A stretch of DNA of 45,846 nucleotides from Butyrivibrio sp. AE3009 (GTDB lineage Bacteria; Bacillota; Clostridia; Lachnospirales; Lachnospiraceae): contig NZ_ATVS01000029.1 of the NCBI RefSeq assembly GCF_000420845.1, forward strand, positions 1-45,846, read 5' to 3'. The translations under genes were made by a program, and so were the position numbers. Positions 42,124 to 45,846 of this stretch are shown here, one piece after another. How positions within the stretch are numbered: position 1 is the stretch's first letter; each line of letters begins with the position of its first letter. The notes under the pieces were generated by a model. That model was not told the origin of the DNA and made no database searches. It worked only from the letters and a program-made list of their open reading frames with translations.

Positions 42124-43422
42124 ATGGCTGACTTACAGAAGATCTCAGAGATCATTACAGAGCATATTAAGACTAAGGGCGATCTGAAGGCAGATTTTAC
42201 CATCACTGAATCTACCCAGCGCGAGATCAGCATGAAGGACGGGAAGTTCACTCTTTTCAGAACCCTTTTTGACAACGACCTCAGTATCATGGTCATCAAG
42301 GACCACAAAAGAGGTACCAAATACATCAACACCTTTGAAAAAGAGGCTGTTGAGGCCGCAATAGATGAGGCCCTTTCCTCCGCAGAGGCCAGTGACCCCG
42401 ATGAGTGCTTCGACATCGCTCCCGGTCTTGAACCGGAGAACTTCAGCAACAAGGCCCTTGTTCCGGATATTGATAAACTGATGGAGCGCTGTCTTGAGCT
42501 GTCAGAGGACATCGCCAGGGATCACAAGAAGATCAAGGTCATGGAGATGTTTGCCAAGTACACCCGGGGCCACTCACTTTTTATCAATACCAACGGAACC
42601 CGCGATGATTCGGAATACGGTTTTTACCAGATCGTTATGGAATTTGCCGGCAACGACGGCCAGAACTCCACCGGTATCAATGTGTCCTGGGTTAACTTCG
42701 ACAACCTTGATAAGAAGCTGATCGAGCTTGGCAGCATTGAAAAAGATCTGACAGATGCCGAGAACTCCCTTGATCCAATAAATATCAGCGACAAGTTTGA
42801 GGGCGATGTGCTCTTTACACCGGCCTGTGCATATCAGGTTCTATCCTATGTGATGGGCAATACCGTTATGGACAATGCCCTGGTAAACAAGACTAGCAAA
42901 TGGCTTGATAAGATCGGTGAGCAGGTGGCTTCTCCTCTTCTTACGATCAGGGCGAATCCCTGGGATGAGAGGATCATCTGCCACGAGGTTCACACCCTGG
43001 ACGGCTTCAGGTCAGAGAACTACGATGTCATCGAAAAAGGTGTGTTAAAGAGCTTTGCAGCAAGTCTCTATGCCTCCAATAAGTGTGGTGTGGAACGTGC
43101 TCGCAATACCGGTATGGACGCAGTGGTTGATCCCGGAGATACTCCTTACGAAGACATGGTTAAGGGCATCAAAAAAGGCCTTATCGTAGGCTCCATTTCC
43201 TGCGGAATGCCCGGCGCCACCGGCGAACTCTCCGGTGTTGCCAAGAATGCCTTCTATGTTGAGGATGGCAAGATCAAGGGCGCTGTCATGGAGACCATGA
43301 TCAGCACTAACCTTTTTGACATGCTGTTTAATATCAAGGCTATTTCCAAGGAACTTCTTTGTAACGGAAGTATGGTTATGCCATATATCCTGGCCGGGGG
43401 AGTGACGATCTCAGGTAATTGA
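42124..43422 (+). CDS. pmbA: PmbA/TldE family partner subunit
   Basis: The product is 432 residues. It resembles TldD in fold but lacks the HExxxH motif, as is normal for the TldE/PmbA subunit. Conserved blocks include SKWLDKIGEQVASPLLTIRA, EKGVLKSFAASLYASNKCG and GATGELSGVAKNAFYVEDG. It begins directly at the tldD stop codon, so the two are made together. Confidence 0.92.
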   Translation: MADLQKISEIITEHIKTKGDLKADFTITESTQREISMKDGKFTLFRTLFDNDLSIMVIKDHKRGTKYINTFEKEAVEAAIDEALSSAEASDPDECFDIAPGLEPENFSNKALVPDIDKLMERCLELSEDIARDHKKIKVMEMFAKYTRGHSLFINTNGTRDDSEYGFYQIVMEFAGNDGQNSTGINVSWVNFDNLDKKLIELGSIEKDLTDAENSLDPINISDKFEGDVLFTPACAYQVLSYVMGNTVMDNALVNKTSKWLDKIGEQVASPLLTIRANPWDERIICHEVHTLDGFRSENYDVIEKGVLKSFAASLYASNKCGVERARNTGMDAVVDPGDTPYEDMVKGIKKGLIVGSISCGMPGATGELSGVAKNAFYVEDGKIKGAVMETMISTNLFDMLFNIKAISKELLCNGSMVMPYILAGGVTISGN

Positions 43423-43433
43423 TTCCGAGATGG

Positions 43434-43584
43434 CAAGGGGACGGTTGCGAGTCAATGGGGACGGTTTTTATACCAATGGGGACGGTTCTAAATGGTAAAG
43501 TTTTTTCTTTGCAAAAACTTTACCATTTAGAACCGTCCCCATTGGTATAAAAACCGTCCCCATTGACTCGCAACCGTCCCCTTG
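43434..43584. repeat. 151-bp perfect palindrome, GGGGACGG family, copy 2 (nested)
   Basis: The arms 43434-43505 and 43513-43584 are a perfect 72-bp inverted repeat with the loop TCTTTGC. Each arm holds three GGGGACGG units at increasing distance from the centre. The inner part is identical to the palindrome at 462-568; the outer part adds GCGAGTCAATGGGGACGG. It lies between pmbA and the proS promoter and could also act as a terminator for pmbA. Confidence 0.88.
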
Positions 43585-43610
43585 TCATCCCCTTGTCATC
43601 CCCCTGTCAT
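43578..43610 (+). repeat. Three tandem 11-bp repeats at the edge of the palindrome
   Basis: CCCCTTGTCAT occurs at 43578-43588 and 43589-43599, then CCCCCTGTCAT at 43600-43610. The first copy is part of the palindrome's right arm, so the others look like slipped or duplicated outer units. The mirror copies are missing on the left side. Confidence 0.75.
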
Positions 43611-43618
43611 CTAATACC

Positions 43619-43647
43619 TTGACAATAATCATAAATCCGAATAGAAT
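43619..43647 (+). promoter_or_regulatory. Promoter of proS
   Basis: TTGACA (43619-43624), 17 bases and TAGAAT (43642-43647). It begins 9 bases after the tandem repeats and feeds the T-box leader. Confidence 0.85.
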
Positions 43648-43661
43648 CTTTTTTAAATATA

Positions 43662-43929
43662 AATAAAGACGTTGAAGAGGAATAGTAGCTGCGTAAGCTT
43701 CACAGAGAGAGGGCCGCTTGGTGGAAGGCTCTTAGGATGAAACAGTGAACCTGCCTTGGAGTCCTGTATGAAGGTCATATTTATTCGGAAATGGCATAAA
43801 TACAGCGTTTCCCGCGTTAAGGGGCAGTTGAGAGAGATTCGCTTATGCTTTTTTAAGCGGATTTAAAAAGGGTGGTACCGCCGATGAACTTCGGTCCCTG
43901 ATTTGGGATCAAAGAGCATCGGCTTTTTT
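43662..43929 (+). ncRNA. T-box leader, proline-responsive
   Basis: The conserved T-box sequence AAAGGGTGGTACCGCC is at 43867-43882; its TGGT can pair with a tRNA ACCA end, matching the A discriminator of tRNA-Pro. Stem I starts near GACGTTGAAGAGGAATAGTAG, and the specifier loop reads GTGAACCTGCC, with CCT (43750-43752) as the proline codon. The terminator is GCCGATG (43880-43886) paired with CATCGGC (43917-43923), followed by TTTTTT. Uncharged tRNA-Pro should allow read-through into proS. Confidence 0.92.
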
Positions 43930-43966
43930 GATTCCTTTAAAACAAATCAAAAAGGAGAAAAAGAAA

Positions 43967-45400
43967 ATGGCAGACAACAAGAAACTCGTATCTGAGATCA
44001 CCTCCATGGATGAGGATTTCACCCAATGGTACACAGACGTATGTATCAAGGCTGATCTCGTAAGCTATTCAAACATCAAGGGCTGCATGGTTATCAAGCC
44101 TGCAGGCTACGCTATCTGGGAGCTCATCCAGAAGCACCTGGATGCAAGATTCAAGGAGTCAGGCGTACAGAACGCTTACCTTCCTATGTTCATTCCCGAG
44201 TCACTTCTTCAGAAGGAGAAGGACCACGTAGAGGGCTTTGCACCTGAGGTTGCCTGGGTTACCCACGGCGGTCTCGAGGAGCTTTCCGAGAGATACTGCG
44301 TACGTCCTACTTCAGAGACTCTTTTCTGCGATTATTATAAGGGAGAGATCCACTCCTACAAGGATCTTCCTCAGGTTCTGAACCAGTGGTGCTCAGTAGT
44401 TCGTTGGGAAAAAGAGACAAGACCTTTCCTTAGAAGCCGCGAATTCCTGTGGCAGGAAGGTCACACAGCTCACGCAACCTTCGAAGAGGCTGAGGAGCGC
44501 ACACAGCAGATGCTTGAGGTATATGCTGATTTCTTCGAGAACGACATGGCTATTCCTGTTATCAGAGGCCAGAAGACAGATAAAGAGAAGTTCGCAGGTG
44601 CTGAGGCTACTTACACAGTAGAGGCCCTTATGCACGATGGAAGAGCTCTTCAGAGCGCAACCAGCCACAACTTCGGCGATGGCTTTGCCAAGGCCTTCGG
44701 TATCCAGTATGCCGGCAAGGACAACCAGCTTCACTATGTAAATCAGACCTCCTGGGGTCTTACAACCCGTTCAATCGGTGCTATGATCATGGTTCACGGC
44801 GACAATTCAGGTCTCGTTGTACCTCCTAAGATCGCACCTGTTCAGGTTGTTGTTATTCCTATCCAGCAGAAGAAGGAAGGCGTTCTTGATGCAGCATATG
44901 ATATCGCTAAGAGCCTTTCAGCCTTCAGAGTAAAGACAGACGATTCAGACAGGACTCCCGGCTTCAAGTTCGCCGAGCACGAGATGAGAGGTATTCCTGT
45001 TCGTGTTGAGATCGGACCTAAGGATCTTGAGGCAGGCAAGTGCGTACTTGTTCGTCGTGACACAAGAGAAAAGATCGAATGTGCTATTTCAGAGGTTCCT
45101 GCTAAGGTTGGAGAGCTTCTTGATACAATCCAGAAGGATATGTTTGCAAGAGCAAAGGCACACCTTGAGGCACACACCTTCGCAGCTAAGAACAAAGAGG
45201 AGTTCGCAGAGGCCTTCAAGGAGACCAATGGTTTCGTAAAGGCTATGTGGTGCGGATGCCGCGAATGCGAAGACAAGATCAAAGAAGAATACAACGTAAC
45301 CAGCCGTTGCATACCTTTCGAGCAGGAGCAGATTTCCGACACCTGCGTAGTATGTGGCAAGCCCGCCACCAAGATGGTCTACTGGGGCAGAGCTTATTAA
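43967..45400 (+). CDS. proS: Prolyl-tRNA synthetase, archaeal/eukaryotic-like short type
   Basis: The product is 477 residues. The start at 43967 ([13 protein letters not shown]) has GGAGA 8 bases before it. Class II motifs include [36 protein letters not shown] (motif 2) and [19 protein letters not shown] (motif 3 and the anticodon-domain start). The C-terminal zinc-like cysteine pairs MWCGCREC and CVVCGKPA and the terminal tyrosine of VYWGRAY mark the archaeal-type ProRS, which lacks the bacterial editing insertion. It is controlled by the T-box at 43662. Confidence 0.95.
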   Translation: MADNKKLVSEITSMDEDFTQWYTDVCIKADLVSYSNIKGCMVIKPAGYAIWELIQKHLDARFKESGVQNAYLPMFIPESLLQKEKDHVEGFAPEVAWVTHGGLEELSERYCVRPTSETLFCDYYKGEIHSYKDLPQVLNQWCSVVRWEKETRPFLRSREFLWQEGHTAHATFEEAEERTQQMLEVYADFFENDMAIPVIRGQKTDKEKFAGAEATYTVEALMHDGRALQSATSHNFGDGFAKAFGIQYAGKDNQLHYVNQTSWGLTTRSIGAMIMVHGDNSGLVVPPKIAPVQVVVIPIQQKKEGVLDAAYDIAKSLSAFRVKTDDSDRTPGFKFAEHEMRGIPVRVEIGPKDLEAGKCVLVRRDTREKIECAISEVPAKVGELLDTIQKDMFARAKAHLEAHTFAAKNKEEFAEAFKETNGFVKAMWCGCRECEDKIKEEYNVTSRCIPFEQEQISDTCVVCGKPATKMVYWGRAY

Positions 45401-45417
45401 TTCATCCCTGACGGAAA

Positions 45418-45495
45418 AATTGAACGGGAGGAGAAAATGACTTCCGGCGGTAAAAATTTTGCCACCGTAAGCCATTTCCTCCTCCCTTTTCAATT
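45418..45495 (+). terminator. Large hairpin after proS, probable terminator
   Basis: AATTGAA and GGGAGGAG on the left pair with CCTCCTCCC and TTCAATT on the right, around an inner GGCGGTAAAA/TTTTGCCACC stem. There is no strong T-run on the 3' side, so termination is likely but not certain. Confidence 0.5.
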
Positions 45496-45692
45496 CTCCC
45501 TGTCTATAGAATAAATTAATACTTGGGGAAACTTCATTCTTTTGAACATTTCGCAAAAGCCTGACTGCAGCATACGAACTACTCATGGAACTTGCTTCTA
45601 ATATGCATTTCACAGTCTAAGCCGAACAGATTATGGCTGTTACGTTGCATAAGTGCATATGAAGAGTGTCAAATGTAAGACGTTTAGTATGC
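45496..45692. other. Intergenic stretch with no recognised content
   Basis: AT-rich, without a supported gene or clear promoter. Short fragments resemble coding sequence in several frames but none is sustained. It may be decayed DNA. Confidence 0.35.
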
Positions 45693-45824
45693 ATGAAGTG
45701 GTTGCTAAGAGTCTTGAGAAAGATGAAAAAGCATACGAAAGAGACTGATAATGAAGCTTTCATATGCACAAGAATGCAAAATGATATAGATATTAGGGAT
45801 TATACTCATCTAAAGGCATATTAA
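45693..45824 (+). CDS. Possible small protein, 43 residues
   Basis: An uninterrupted frame starting MKWLLRVLRKMKKHTKETDN ends at TAA 45824. An in-frame stop lies upstream. There is no clear ribosome binding site. The basic N-terminal half and acidic second half show no known family. It could be a real small gene or the last piece of a decayed one. Confidence 0.22.
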   Translation: MKWLLRVLRKMKKHTKETDNEAFICTRMQNDIDIRDYTHLKAY

Positions 45825-45846
45825 GAACCTCTATTTGATTACTTTC

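Noticed and set aside
45089..45613. 174-codon minus-strand frame across the end of proS
   Set aside because: It is antisense to proS and runs through the hairpin after proS; no family or ribosome binding site is seen.

Overview
The window reads as chromosomal DNA of a rumen or gut Lachnospiraceae, most likely Butyrivibrio or Pseudobutyrivibrio. The reasons are a secreted multidomain GH10 xylanase, Clostridia-type housekeeping genes, strong AGGAGG-like ribosome binding sites, a proline T-box, and a cell-division gene block that keeps yabO, divIC, tilS, hpt and ftsH but has no yabP, yabQ or spoIIE, as expected of a lineage that does not sporulate. No phage, insertion sequence transposase, CRISPR array or rRNA is visible. 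The one clear tRNA is tRNA-Pro(CGG).

Layout. 1-950 is a decaying edge: the start of a small membrane protein, a frameshifted small gene behind a promoter with a 21-bp-spaced direct repeat (LytTR-like), a 107-bp perfect palindrome and a DUF1963 remnant. 952-4846 (minus) holds a TetR regulator, a CrtI-like FAD oxidoreductase with a tandem operator on its promoter, a ferredoxin-GNAT fusion and a GTPase. 5270-9921 (plus) holds the xylanase and a two-gene CstA unit. 10008-13455 holds a CDF-like membrane protein, tRNA-Pro, an XRE regulator and a lipoprotein. 13734-24829 (minus) holds a CbxX-type AAA ATPase, a DUF5722 secreted glycosidase-like protein, a flavodiiron protein, a solute-binding lipoprotein paired with a hybrid histidine kinase, a flavin reductase-like protein, GreA and class II aldolase. 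24911-35041 (minus) holds a GH13 enzyme, then ftsH, hpt, tilS, divIC and rlbP, a PEGA-domain protein and a CCA-adding enzyme. 35973-39363 (plus) holds two tandem membrane GGDEF proteins. The rest is a KdgK-like kinase divergent from tldD-pmbA, then a T-box-controlled prolyl-tRNA synthetase.

The most unusual non-coding feature lies at 35042-35972 between divergent cca and the GGDEF pair. Two long hairpin elements (about 309 and 344 nt) point away from each other. They share a 147-nt core with nine differences. Eight of the nine fall in one internal stem, and two base pairs there change on both sides and still pair. Their outer stems are each nearly perfect but unrelated in sequence. This looks like a structured RNA or hairpin-DNA family that I cannot name. 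A second family is a nested palindrome built on GGGGACGG, present at both ends of the window with an identical inner core.

Functionally the window mixes plant-polymer use (xylanase, GH13, DUF5722, KdgK), nutrient sensing (solute-binding protein with kinase, CstA, c-di-GMP synthesis) and translation or division housekeeping. All assignments come from reading the sequence; no searches were run.
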